64,000 nucleotides of DNA from the NCBI RefSeq assembly GCF_018595685.2, contig NZ_CP092334.1:1082001-1146000 (forward strand), in the 5' to 3' direction. The translations under genes and the position numbers were made by a program. Below are positions 26,171 through 33,177 of the stretch, piece after piece. The stretch comes from Flavihumibacter rivuli. GTDB taxonomy: Bacteria > Bacteroidota > Bacteroidia > Chitinophagales > Chitinophagaceae. Numbering within the stretch: the stretch's first letter is position 1; every line of letters starts with the position of its first letter. The notes under the pieces were generated by a model. The model was not told where the DNA came from. It saw only the letters and a list, made by a program, of their open reading frames with translations, and did no database searches.

Positions 26171-26749
26171 TTATTGCTTGAAATAACGCTCTTCCACCAA
26201 TTGGCAGATGATATGGCCAAGCATGATATGGCTTTCCTGTATCCTTGGGGTAATGTTGGAAGGGACATTGAAGAGGTAATCGCTCAGCTCCTTCATTTTC
26301 CCCCCGGTTGAACCGGTGAAGGCAATGGTGACCACTCCTTTATCCCTGGCCACTTCAAAAGCCTTGAGGATATTTCCGGAATTACCAGAAGTGGACAGTC
26401 CGATCAATACATCCCCCTTGTTCATGATGCCTTTCACCAGCCTGGAATAGATCACATCGTAACTGTAATCATTGGCCACAGCAGTGAGGTAGGAAGTATT
26501 GCAGTGCAGGGCTTCAGCAGGAAGGGCATCGCGATCCAGGTAAAACCGGCCACTGAACTCTGCAGCCAGGTGCTGAGCATCGGCAGCGCTACCACCATTG
26601 CCACAGAAATAAAGCCTGTTGCCATTCCTGAATGCAGTGGTGATCAGTTCGATCACTTCTTCCAGTCTTTGATGTATGGCTTCATCACCAAGAAGTTGTT
26701 GCTTTACACTGATGGATTCGGCTATGATCTGTTGGATGGTAGCTTTCAT
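26171..26749 (-). CDS. gmhA: Sedoheptulose 7-phosphate isomerase-like SIS protein
   Basis: The 192-residue SIS-domain protein matches GmhA: LYFCGNGGSAADAQHLAAEF (with the family's GNGGSAxxAxH core), ALHCNTSYLTAVANDYSYD, GDVLIGLSTSGNSGNI and ITPRIQESHIMLGHIICQLV. GmhA isomerises sedoheptulose 7-phosphate to heptose 7-phosphate, the first committed step of ADP-heptose synthesis. ATG 26749 is favoured because the predicted transcription start near 26763 leaves almost no leader for ATG 26761. The GmhB-like phosphatase follows after 61 bases, so the two are probably one unit. Confidence 0.88.
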   Translation of the reverse strand: MKATIQQIIAESISVKQQLLGDEAIHQRLEEVIELITTAFRNGNRLYFCGNGGSAADAQHLAAEFSGRFYLDRDALPAEALHCNTSYLTAVANDYSYDVIYSRLVKGIMNKGDVLIGLSTSGNSGNILKAFEVARDKGVVTIAFTGSTGGKMKELSDYLFNVPSNITPRIQESHIMLGHIICQLVEERYFKQ

Positions 26750-26766
26750 AACATTTGACATTCCTG

Positions 26767-26774
26767 CAAAATTA
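26767..26774 (-). promoter_or_regulatory. -7 promoter element of the gmhA-like gene
   Basis: On the minus strand 26774-26767 reads TAATTTTG, an exact TAnnTTTG match. The predicted start is near 26763. It supports ATG 26749 as the gmhA start and a transcription unit separate from the GT4 gene. Confidence 0.5.
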
Positions 26775-26830
26775 GCCGATCCGGCTGAATAATGATGTGT
26801 TACAATGGTAATAGCAGTGCTTGTATCAGC

Positions 26831-27958
26831 TTATACCTGCTTTCCAAGACTGATAATGCTATTGGCAAACCGATCCCAGGAGTATTGCCTTTTTTCCTCG
26901 ATCAATCCCGGTAGGAAATGGGCTTTGCCTAATTCAAAATAGCGATCGATGGCCATTGCAATGGCATCGGCATCTGGTTCGGTTACTAGGCCAGAAACAC
27001 CATCAGGAACATAATCAGGCAGGGCGCCAACCCTGGTTACGATCATTGGTAACTCAAAGTGATAAGCAAGTGGTGTTACCCCACTTTGTGTGGCATTGCG
27101 GTAAGGCTGCACTACTACATCGGCCGCACTGAAATAATGCTTCACGGCATCATTGGGAATGAAATCAGTGTGAAGGATCAATTGCTCCCTGATACCAAGG
27201 GAGTCGATCAGCTGATCATACCCCTGTGGGTCTTCGTAAAACTCACCTGCCACCAGCAAACGCAATCCCTTCGTCCTGGCCTTTGCCATGGCCTGAAGGA
27301 GCAGGTCCAACCCTTTGTACTTCCTGATAAACCCAAAAAACAAGAGGAGGGGACCCGAATCCTCAATGGACAAGGCTTTCAGGGCTTTTTCCTTACTGGT
27401 GCCGGCACCAAAGTTATCATAAAGGGGATGCACAACCGAAATAACCGGCCTTTCATCCTGCACAAATTTTTTGAGGTCGCGCAGCACCTTTTCACTCATA
27501 CAAACAAATGCATCGCAGGCGCCAACAAAGTACCTGGTAAAGGGAAGATCACCCGGACGCTTCTCATGAGGGATAATGTTATCGGTGATGGCAATGACCT
27601 TGGTGGACTTGTTCTTCTTCACCTGCCGCAATACCGTTCCGAAAGCGGGCCCCATGAAAGGCAGCCAAAACCGCACGATCACCAGGTCGGGCCGCAGGTC
27701 GCGGATCTTCCTTCCCGTAGACAACCAGCTCAATGGATTCATGGAATGCAACCAGCGCCTGATGGTAAGGTCAGCTGGGGCAGGCTCTTCAGAGAACTGC
27801 GATTTACCGGGAAATAGAAAGCTAGGATACTGGACAGTGAAATTAACGATGGTCACCTGGTGCCCCTGCGATTGCAGTTCACGGGCCAGCCTTTCATTGA
27901 AAGTGGTGATGCCACCGCCCCTGAAGGGATGTGCAGGTCCTAATATGACGATATTCAT
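26831..27958 (-). CDS. Glycosyltransferase family 4
   Basis: The 375-residue GT-B enzyme starts at ATG 27958 with the typical N-terminal strand and Gly-rich loop (MNIVILGPAHPFRGGGITTF). The C-terminal half has the GT4 features PLLLFFGFIRKYKGLDLLLQ, AADVVVQPYRNATQSGVTPL (donor-binding region) and PMIVTRVGALPDYVPDGVSG with a Glu (TEPD). Such cytoplasmic enzymes add a sugar from a nucleotide donor to a lipid-linked glycan. It lies between the GmhA-like gene and a polyprenyl-phosphate GT2, in a surface-glycan region. Donor and acceptor are unknown. Confidence 0.9.
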   Translation of the reverse strand: MNIVILGPAHPFRGGGITTFNERLARELQSQGHQVTIVNFTVQYPSFLFPGKSQFSEEPAPADLTIRRWLHSMNPLSWLSTGRKIRDLRPDLVIVRFWLPFMGPAFGTVLRQVKKNKSTKVIAITDNIIPHEKRPGDLPFTRYFVGACDAFVCMSEKVLRDLKKFVQDERPVISVVHPLYDNFGAGTSKEKALKALSIEDSGPLLLFFGFIRKYKGLDLLLQAMAKARTKGLRLLVAGEFYEDPQGYDQLIDSLGIREQLILHTDFIPNDAVKHYFSAADVVVQPYRNATQSGVTPLAYHFELPMIVTRVGALPDYVPDGVSGLVTEPDADAIAMAIDRYFELGKAHFLPGLIEEKRQYSWDRFANSIISLGKQV

Positions 27959-27963
27959 GGCCA

Positions 27964-27994
27964 GAAAAAACAAGGTCAGGTTGTTGACCTGACC
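27964..27994 (-). terminator. Terminator or attenuator immediately before the GT4 gene
   Basis: On the minus strand, GGTCAGGT (27994-27987) and ACCTGACC (27981-27974) form a perfect 8-bp stem with a 5-base loop, followed by TTGTTTTTT. It lies between the GT2 stop and the GT4 start codon, whose ATG is only a few bases after the T run. Confidence 0.85.
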
Positions 27995-28019
27995 CCGCAA
28001 TATTACAGATTGTTAGCGT

Positions 28020-28964
28020 CTAGTCAATACCCAGCTTGTCTTCGATCAAATAAAAGTTGCGCTGTGAGGAATTCCTTGCGATCAATTCCCCAAGGAATCC
28101 TGCCAGGAATAGCTGCACACCGATCACCATGGCCACCAGCGCGATATAGAAGGGGGGACGGTTGGTCAGGTAACTGTCCGGGTCAAGTATCTTGGTAATG
28201 ACCAGGTAAGCACTGAAGCCAAATCCAAGCAAGAAGAAAATCGTTCCCCATAAGCCGAAGAAATGCATGGGGCGCTTACCGTATTTACCCACTACAGTGA
28301 TGGAAGCAAGGTCAAGGAAGCCATTCACAAAACGATTAAGGCCAAACTTGGTAACCCCATATTTCCTCGCACGGTGTTCCACCACTTTCTCGCCAATCTT
28401 GCGGAAACCCGACCATTTGGCGATCACCGGGATATAACGATGCATTTCACCGTATACTTCAATGCTTTTCACCACTTTCTTCCGGTAGGCTTTAAGACCG
28501 CAATTGAAATCGTGGAGTTGGATACCCGACACTTTCCTGGTGGCTGCATTGAATAACTTGGAAGGAATATTCTTGGTGAGGGTATTGTCGTAGCGCTTTT
28601 TCTTCCAACCGCTCACCAGGTCATACCCTTCATCCATGATCATCTTGTACAAAGCCGGTATCTCATCGGGGGAATCCTGGAGATCGGCATCCATCGTGAT
28701 CACTACCTTACCGCTGGCTGCCTTGAAACCCTCATTGAGTGCTGCAGATTTACCGTAATTGCGTTGGAAGCGTATCCCCTTGATCCTGGGGTTTTGTTCC
28801 CCCAGTGCCCTGATCACGGACCAGGACTCATCGGTACTACCATCGTCTATCATCACCACTTCATAGGAATATCCATGTTCGTTCATCACCTTCCCGATCC
28901 AGGAACAGAGTTCAGGCAATGATTCTTCTTCATTCAGAAGCGGTATTACAACAGAAATATCCAT
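28020..28964 (-). CDS. GT2 glycosyltransferase, polyprenyl-phosphate type (DPM1/GtrB-like)
   Basis: The 314-residue protein has a GT-A catalytic domain (residues 1-225) with VVIPLLNEEESLPEL, VMIDDGSTDES, the DxD motif in MDADLQDSPDE (Asp92, Asp94) and DFNCGLKAYRK. Two C-terminal membrane helices follow (near 232-255 and 270-297). This is the architecture of enzymes that load a sugar onto undecaprenyl phosphate, such as GtrB, and of ArnC-like enzymes. It would supply a lipid-linked sugar for periplasmic transfer. It follows the DUF4199 gene by 2 bases and ends before a terminator hairpin. Confidence 0.92.
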   Translation of the reverse strand: MDISVVIPLLNEEESLPELCSWIGKVMNEHGYSYEVVMIDDGSTDESWSVIRALGEQNPRIKGIRFQRNYGKSAALNEGFKAASGKVVITMDADLQDSPDEIPALYKMIMDEGYDLVSGWKKKRYDNTLTKNIPSKLFNAATRKVSGIQLHDFNCGLKAYRKKVVKSIEVYGEMHRYIPVIAKWSGFRKIGEKVVEHRARKYGVTKFGLNRFVNGFLDLASITVVGKYGKRPMHFFGLWGTIFFLLGFGFSAYLVITKILDPDSYLTNRPPFYIALVAMVIGVQLFLAGFLGELIARNSSQRNFYLIEDKLGID

Positions 28965-28966
28965 AA

Positions 28967-29509
28967 TTAATCAGCCTTTTGAGGGGCGGCAGGATTGGTT
29001 TGTTTGATAATAGTAGCGATTATAACTGATTTTATGAAATGCAGGATCAGGTTTTGGCCGGAACCAATCAGCACCTGCACAAGGGTGAGGGGCTTTTTAG
29101 CAGACTCCGCCAACTTACGGGCCTCTTCGATCCTGGCTTCAATGTTCTCACCACCTTTCGCACGCATTTCCGTTTCACTCTGCCGGAACAGGGTCTCCAC
29201 CAGGTTGGCGTTAAGGTCTTTATCCAGCAGGCCGTACAACACATAGTTGGATACCGCATACACCATTTCATAGATGAAGTAGGCCAATAATGCGTATTGT
29301 ATAACGGTCTTCAGTTCCAGGAAGGCGCCGGAGGAATAACGGTACCACCAGGCAACACCCAGCACCAAAACAAAGATCACCGGAAGATAGGCATACCAGG
29401 TAAGGAATGCAGCCATGCTTTCGATCCCAACTTTCCAGGTGATGAACAGGCAAAGGGTATAGAGCAGGCCGGCAGATAATCCTACCCAGACAGAAAGTTT
29501 CTTTGGCAT
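28967..29509 (-). CDS. DUF4199 membrane protein
   Basis: The 180-residue inner-membrane protein matches the Bacteroidota family DUF4199: three helices near the N-terminus (residues about 8-28, 33-53 and 68-90), a charged middle segment (ETEMRAKGGENIEARIEEAR) and a C-terminal hydrophobic helix ending IIATIIKQTNP. The function is unknown. The family is repeatedly found beside a dihydroorotase-like gene and a DPM1-like GT2, as here (gaps of 5 and 2 bases), so the three probably form one operon. Confidence 0.88.
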   Translation of the reverse strand: MPKKLSVWVGLSAGLLYTLCLFITWKVGIESMAAFLTWYAYLPVIFVLVLGVAWWYRYSSGAFLELKTVIQYALLAYFIYEMVYAVSNYVLYGLLDKDLNANLVETLFRQSETEMRAKGGENIEARIEEARKLAESAKKPLTLVQVLIGSGQNLILHFIKSVIIATIIKQTNPAAPQKAD

Positions 29510-29514
29510 AATGA

Positions 29515-30783
29515 TCAGGAAACAGGAATATTAACCTTTTGATGGAATAGGGTTCCGATCACCTTTCCTTTCAGGCTATGGCCAACGAAGGGGGAGTTAC
29601 TGCACTTGGACTTGATATCGTTTGTAGTGAAAACAGTTTCTCCTTCCTTGTTGTACAAGGTGATGACAGCAGCTTGTCCGGCTTCGATCCTTGCCTCTGG
29701 CAATCCAAAGATGCGTCGGGCATTGATGGAGAACAAGGCAGCCAGCTGGTCAGCTGAAAGTCCGGGCAATACCGTATTGACCGCACGGAAACTGGACTCC
29801 AGGCCGATCATGCCAAAACGGGCATACTCGAATTCAAGCACTTTGGCATCATAATCATGCGGCTGGTGATGGGTGGCAATACAATCGATCCATCCCTGCA
29901 TTACCGCTTCACGAAGGGCAAGCATATCCTGCCTTGTGCGCAGTGGCGGATTAACCTTCAGGTTGGTATCATAACTCATCAGGTCTTCATCACAGAAGAA
30001 AAGATGATACGGTGTAACAGAACAGGACACTTTCAATCCACCTTCCTTCGCACGCCTGATGTATTCAACGGATTTGGGAGAACTGATGCCTGTGAAGTGG
30101 ATATGCGAATCGGTATAGCGGGCCAGTTTGATATCACGAGCCACGATCAATTCCTCGGCCATCATGGGTTTACCGGGCAGGCCAAGGCGTGTAGAGACAA
30201 TCCCTTCATTGATCAACCCATGGGGCGCAATGCTGGTATCATCAGGAATCTGGATGACCACACCATCAAAGGCCTTTACGTACTGCAGGGCTTTCACCAG
30301 GATACCCGCTGATTGAACCGGCCGGATACCATCACTGAAAGCAATGGCCCCTGAGGCACGCATATCATACATTTCAGCAAGGTCCTTACCCTCGGCACCT
30401 TTGGATATGGAGCCGATAGGCAATACCTGGGCCGGGAGGTTGGCGGCCTTGGCCATTACATACTCCACTTCAGTTTTGCTGTCAATGACAGGTTTGGTAT
30501 TGGGTACCACCATCACCGTGGTGTACCCACCGGCAGCAGCGGCAAGGGCACCCGATGCTATGGTTTCCTTATGTTCGAAACCGGGATCATTGAAATGTGC
30601 AAAAGGATCCACCCAACCCGGGGCAGCCATCCATCCTGAACCATCGACAACCTTTGCGTCATCGGCAACCAAAGCATCACCAATTTCTGCAATATGACCA
30701 TCAATAACCAGGATATCCTTTTGGGAAGCGTTATGTGCGGAGCGGGGATCGTTGATAACAACCTGTTGGAGTAGTAGTTTCAT
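29515..30783 (-). CDS. Dihydroorotase-like amidohydrolase with altered active site
   Basis: The 422-residue TIM-barrel protein starts at ATG 30783 (a TTG at 30801 also exists). Its body follows class I dihydroorotase, with DPGFEHKETIASGALAAAAG, PNTKPVIDS and NLKVNPPLRT. Key metal ligands are altered: the HxH of strand 1 is Phe61-Ala-His63 (DPFAHFNDPG), and the catalytic Asp of the TDHAPH motif is His305 (CIATHHQPHD). Bacteroidota carry such divergent forms widely, annotated pyrC. It may be catalytically weak, use different metals, or act as a scaffold for aspartate transcarbamoylase as inactive PyrC-like subunits do in Pseudomonas. It heads the DUF4199-GT2 operon. Confidence 0.85.
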   Translation of the reverse strand: MKLLLQQVVINDPRSAHNASQKDILVIDGHIAEIGDALVADDAKVVDGSGWMAAPGWVDPFAHFNDPGFEHKETIASGALAAAAGGYTTVMVVPNTKPVIDSKTEVEYVMAKAANLPAQVLPIGSISKGAEGKDLAEMYDMRASGAIAFSDGIRPVQSAGILVKALQYVKAFDGVVIQIPDDTSIAPHGLINEGIVSTRLGLPGKPMMAEELIVARDIKLARYTDSHIHFTGISSPKSVEYIRRAKEGGLKVSCSVTPYHLFFCDEDLMSYDTNLKVNPPLRTRQDMLALREAVMQGWIDCIATHHQPHDYDAKVLEFEYARFGMIGLESSFRAVNTVLPGLSADQLAALFSINARRIFGLPEARIEAGQAAVITLYNKEGETVFTTNDIKSKCSNSPFVGHSLKGKVIGTLFHQKVNIPVS

Positions 30784-30798
30784 TCGCTTAACGTTGTG

Positions 30799-30806
30799 CA
30801 AAATTA
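30799..30806 (-). promoter_or_regulatory. -7 promoter element of the dihydroorotase-like operon
   Basis: The minus strand reads TAATTTTG, an exact TAnnTTTG match, with a predicted start near 30795 and a leader of about 12 bases. Confidence 0.55.
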
Positions 30807-30815
30807 AGATTAGTT

Positions 30816-30838
30816 ATTTGATTTTTGTGAAATCAAAT
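30816..30838. promoter_or_regulatory. Inverted repeat between divergent promoters of the dihydroorotase-like operon and tRNA-Pro
   Basis: ATTTGATTT (30816-30824) and AAATCAAAT (30830-30838) are a perfect 9-base inverted repeat around TTGTG. It overlaps the -33 TTTG of the tRNA promoter and lies upstream of the leftward -7 box, which is the position of an operator or activator site. Confidence 0.45.
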
Positions 30839-30853
30839 TTTCCCTTAGTTTTG
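30824..30853 (+). promoter_or_regulatory. Promoter of tRNA-Pro
   Basis: TTTG (30824-30827) and TAGTTTTG (30846-30853) are 18 bases apart, fitting the Bacteroidota -33/-7 consensus. The predicted start near 30857 leaves about 39 bases before the tRNA. Confidence 0.65.
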
Positions 30854-30895
30854 CAACCCGCAAATGAGGAATGATGTTCTTTGTTTGTACCGGTT

Positions 30896-30969
30896 CGGGA
30901 AGTGGCGCAGCCCGGTAGCGCACTTGTATGGGGTGCAAGGGGTCGCTGGTTCGAATCCAGTCTTCCCGA
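30896..30969 (+). tRNA. tRNA-Pro (anticodon GGG)
   Basis: The 74-base cloverleaf folds fully. The acceptor arms are CGGGAAG and CTTCCCG with discriminator A. The D arm reads GCGCAGCCCGGTAGCGC. The anticodon stem CTTGT/GCAAG encloses loop ATGGGGT, so the anticodon is GGG. The T arm is GCTGG-TTCGAAT-CCAGT. The 3' CCA is not encoded. It has its own promoter and terminator. Confidence 0.95.
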
Positions 30970-30973
30970 CATC

Positions 30974-31010
30974 GCCCGCCTTAGATTAAACTTTGGCGGG
31001 CTTTTTATTT
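30974..31010 (+). terminator. Intrinsic terminator after tRNA-Pro
   Basis: GCCCGCC (30974-30980) and GGCGGGC (30995-31001) form a 7-bp GC stem with a 14-base loop, followed by TTTTTATTTT. It begins five bases after the tRNA. Confidence 0.88.
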
Positions 31011-31033
31011 TCCAGGTTGTTTATGTTCCCGGT

Positions 31034-31687
31034 TTAAGCCCTGCCCGCGATGATCAGTCCATGTTCGTAAGCATATTTCACTAATCCCAATACAGTGCTC
31101 ACCCCTGTTTTACGGAAAATATTCTTCCTGTGCGTTTCCACCGTTCGCTCACTGATAAAAAGCTGGTCGGCGATTTCCTTATTGCTTTTTTCTTTTTCGA
31201 TCAGCCGGATGATCTCCATTTCCCTATTGGTGATTCCAGCATCAAGCAATTCTTTCTTGCGATCTGCGGCATTCGCGATTTCCGCCTGCACTTCAGGACT
31301 GAAATATTTTCCGCCACTTGCAATTTCCTTTAATGCTTCGAGAAACTCCGCCCTTCCAACATTTTTCAGTACATACCCTGCCACATGGGCTTCATTGAAT
31401 TTGTCATTGATCAAAGCCCCCTGATGGGACATGGAAAGAGCTAGAATATTGGTTTGGGGAAAAAGCTTTTTCACCTTCCTGGCCAGTTCAAAACCATCCA
31501 TTCCCGGCATCATGATATCGGTCAGGAGGATATCTACATTATCCGTAACCAGCAGGTCAAGCATTTCTTTAGGCTTCGTGGATTCATGCACTACAACAAA
31601 TGTGGGATGGCCCTCCAATAGTGATTTCAGGCCATCGATCACAACCTGGTGGTTATCCACGATTGCGAGCCTTATTTTGTTGTCCAT
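31034..31687 (-). CDS. Orphan NarL/FixJ-type response regulator (REC-LuxR)
   Basis: The 217-residue protein has a receiver domain (residues 4-125) with phospho-acceptor Asp57 (LLTDIMMPGMDG), Ser85 of LALSMS and Lys108 (YVLKNV). The usual acidic pair is Asp-Asn (VDNHQ) instead of Asp-Asp. A LuxR-type helix-turn-helix follows (residues about 150-210, TNREMEIIRLIEKEKSNKEI, SERTVETHRKNI). No histidine kinase is adjacent, so its signal is unknown. An 18-base perfect palindrome sits just upstream of its start and could be an autoregulatory site. ATG 31687 is the only sensible start. Confidence 0.93.
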   Translation of the reverse strand: MDNKIRLAIVDNHQVVIDGLKSLLEGHPTFVVVHESTKPKEMLDLLVTDNVDILLTDIMMPGMDGFELARKVKKLFPQTNILALSMSHQGALINDKFNEAHVAGYVLKNVGRAEFLEALKEIASGGKYFSPEVQAEIANAADRKKELLDAGITNREMEIIRLIEKEKSNKEIADQLFISERTVETHRKNIFRKTGVSTVLGLVKYAYEHGLIIAGRA

Positions 31688-31696
31688 AAAGTAGCA

Positions 31697-31714
31697 TTAG
31701 GTAGTACTACCTAA
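31697..31714. promoter_or_regulatory. Perfect 18-base palindrome upstream of the response regulator gene
   Basis: TTAGGTAGTACTACCTAA is its own reverse complement and lies 10 bases before the start codon. On the minus strand it overlaps TACATTTA (31719-31712), one mismatch from the TAnnTTTG -7 box. Location over a promoter makes it a good operator candidate, most simply for the LuxR-type regulator itself. Confidence 0.5.
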
Positions 31715-31874
31715 ATGTAAGAAAATAGAACATGGGCGACAGAAAGAATATTTCCGAACAAAATTTCATCTACAAGGATGTTCATAACCAACCAATTAGC
31801 TTCCTAGCCCGTATGGAATAAAATAGTATTATCAGAAATATGGTTAATCACCATTATGATAAGTTCATAAAGTT

Positions 31875-32483
31875 TCACTTCTCCAGGGCGCCAAGAAAAT
31901 GCAGGGACAACCGCTCCGCCCATCGCGCATACTCCCTTCCGGATGGATGCAGGCCATCACCTGCCAATAAACGATTATCATGGGCAGCTTCCCGAGTACC
32001 CGGGGTAATATCTATGTATGCTACACCATTTGCTACAGTGATAGCCTTATTGACAGCATTGAACTGGTCGATCTCCCTGGCGATGGCATAACGGTCACGA
32101 TCATCCGCAAATGGGGTCACTCCCCAATCGGGGATGGACAATACCACGACCCTTTCCTTTTTTTCACCGGCAAAGGCGATGGCCTGTTGCAGCAGGTCCT
32201 CGAACTGGATGGCGTAATCATCTACGGAAAGCCCCCGGTACTGGTTGTTGACACCTACCAAAAGACTTACCAGGTCATAACGGGGCAGCAAGGAAGTGGC
32301 GGCTATGCCATCCCTCAACTCAAAGCTGGTCCATCCTGTCCTGGCCACGATTTCAGGGGCAGCAACCGGCTGTCCGGCCTTACGGAGGATCTGTACCGTT
32401 TGGTAGGGAAAGCTATCGTAAATGGGCACTTGTTCCCCGATAGTATAGGAATCGCCAAGGGCCAGGTAATTGAGCAGTTCCAT
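31875..32483 (-). CDS. SGNH/GDSL-family hydrolase
   Basis: The 202-residue protein carries all four SGNH blocks: ALGDSYT with nucleophile Ser12, Gly in the ARTGWTSFELRDG segment, Asn in LLVGVNNQYRG and Asp-x-x-His in AGDGLHPSGREYARW. These esterases or acyl hydrolases act on lipids, acetylated sugars or thioesters. There is no signal peptide, so it is probably cytoplasmic. Substrate unknown. It stands alone; the 187-base gap towards the response regulator holds the palindrome but no recognised terminator. Confidence 0.9.
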   Translation of the reverse strand: MELLNYLALGDSYTIGEQVPIYDSFPYQTVQILRKAGQPVAAPEIVARTGWTSFELRDGIAATSLLPRYDLVSLLVGVNNQYRGLSVDDYAIQFEDLLQQAIAFAGEKKERVVVLSIPDWGVTPFADDRDRYAIAREIDQFNAVNKAITVANGVAYIDITPGTREAAHDNRLLAGDGLHPSGREYARWAERLSLHFLGALEK

Positions 32484-32582
32484 TAGTCCAAGGTTTTATC
32501 CAAATATCCATATTCATCCAAACTTCATCAAAGCTTTTCCCGGAAACCCCAATATTCTGTAGCTTGAATTAAATTTTATGCT

Positions 32583-33077
32583 ATGCCAATGAACCAATCC
32601 CTTGTAGCAGAATTCCAGCATGAGAGCGACAATACCCGCAGGATGCTGGAAAGGGTGCCAGATGAGCATTTCAGCTGGAAGCCCCACGAAAAATCCTATT
32701 CACTCCACCACCTGGCCATGCATATAGCCCAAATGGCAGGCTGGGCCAAGGTAACCATAGAACAGGATGAGCTGGATTTCTCCAAGCAGGAATTCGAATG
32801 GCCTGAAGTGAACAGCACCAGGCAGTTGATGGAACTGTTTGAAAAACACAGGGAAGAAGCCATTGGCAGCCTGCAGCAGGTAACGGATGAGGAGTTGATG
32901 AAACCATGGACCCTCCGCAACGGCCCCCAGGTATTCTTTACAATGCCCAAGATGGTCGTATTGAGAAGCATGGTCTTTAACCATATCATCCACCACCGTG
33001 GCCAATTATCAGTTTACCTGCGCCTATTGAATGTACCACTGCCGGGCATCTATGGGCCGAGTGCAGATGAACAGTAA
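32583..33077 (+). CDS. DinB-family four-helix metal-binding protein
   Basis: The 164-residue protein has the DinB/YfiT-like bundle, with the three expected metal-binding histidines: His47 in HHLAMHIAQMAGW and two in FNHIIHHRGQLSVYLRLL (near residues 138-142). Some members use bacillithiol or mycothiol as a cofactor in thiol-S-transferase reactions; others have no known role. It is cytoplasmic and monocistronic, ending at a bidirectional terminator. Start ATG 32583; an in-frame ATG at 32589 is also possible. Confidence 0.9.
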   Translation: MPMNQSLVAEFQHESDNTRRMLERVPDEHFSWKPHEKSYSLHHLAMHIAQMAGWAKVTIEQDELDFSKQEFEWPEVNSTRQLMELFEKHREEAIGSLQQVTDEELMKPWTLRNGPQVFFTMPKMVVLRSMVFNHIIHHRGQLSVYLRLLNVPLPGIYGPSADEQ

Positions 33078-33131
33078 TACTGGTATTATTTCCTATTATG
33101 CAGGTGCTTAATGAAAACCCTGCCCATAAAC

Positions 33132-33156
33132 AAAAACAGCCCATCCGGGCTGTTTT
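33132..33156. terminator. Bidirectional intrinsic terminator
   Basis: CAGCCC and GGGCTG (33137-33152, loop ATCC) are flanked by AAAAA on the left and TTTT on the right, so the hairpin serves both the dinB-like gene and the convergent Fe-S protein gene. Confidence 0.93.
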
Positions 33157-33177
33157 ATTATAAAGAACTTTCAACGA

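Noticed and set aside
26110..26268. 53-codon N-terminal extension of the GmhB-like phosphatase
   Set aside because: It overlaps the end of gmhA and precedes the normal HAD start without conserved residues.
30881..31084. Small rightward frame covering tRNA-Pro
   Set aside because: The sequence folds as a complete tRNA; the frame is incidental.
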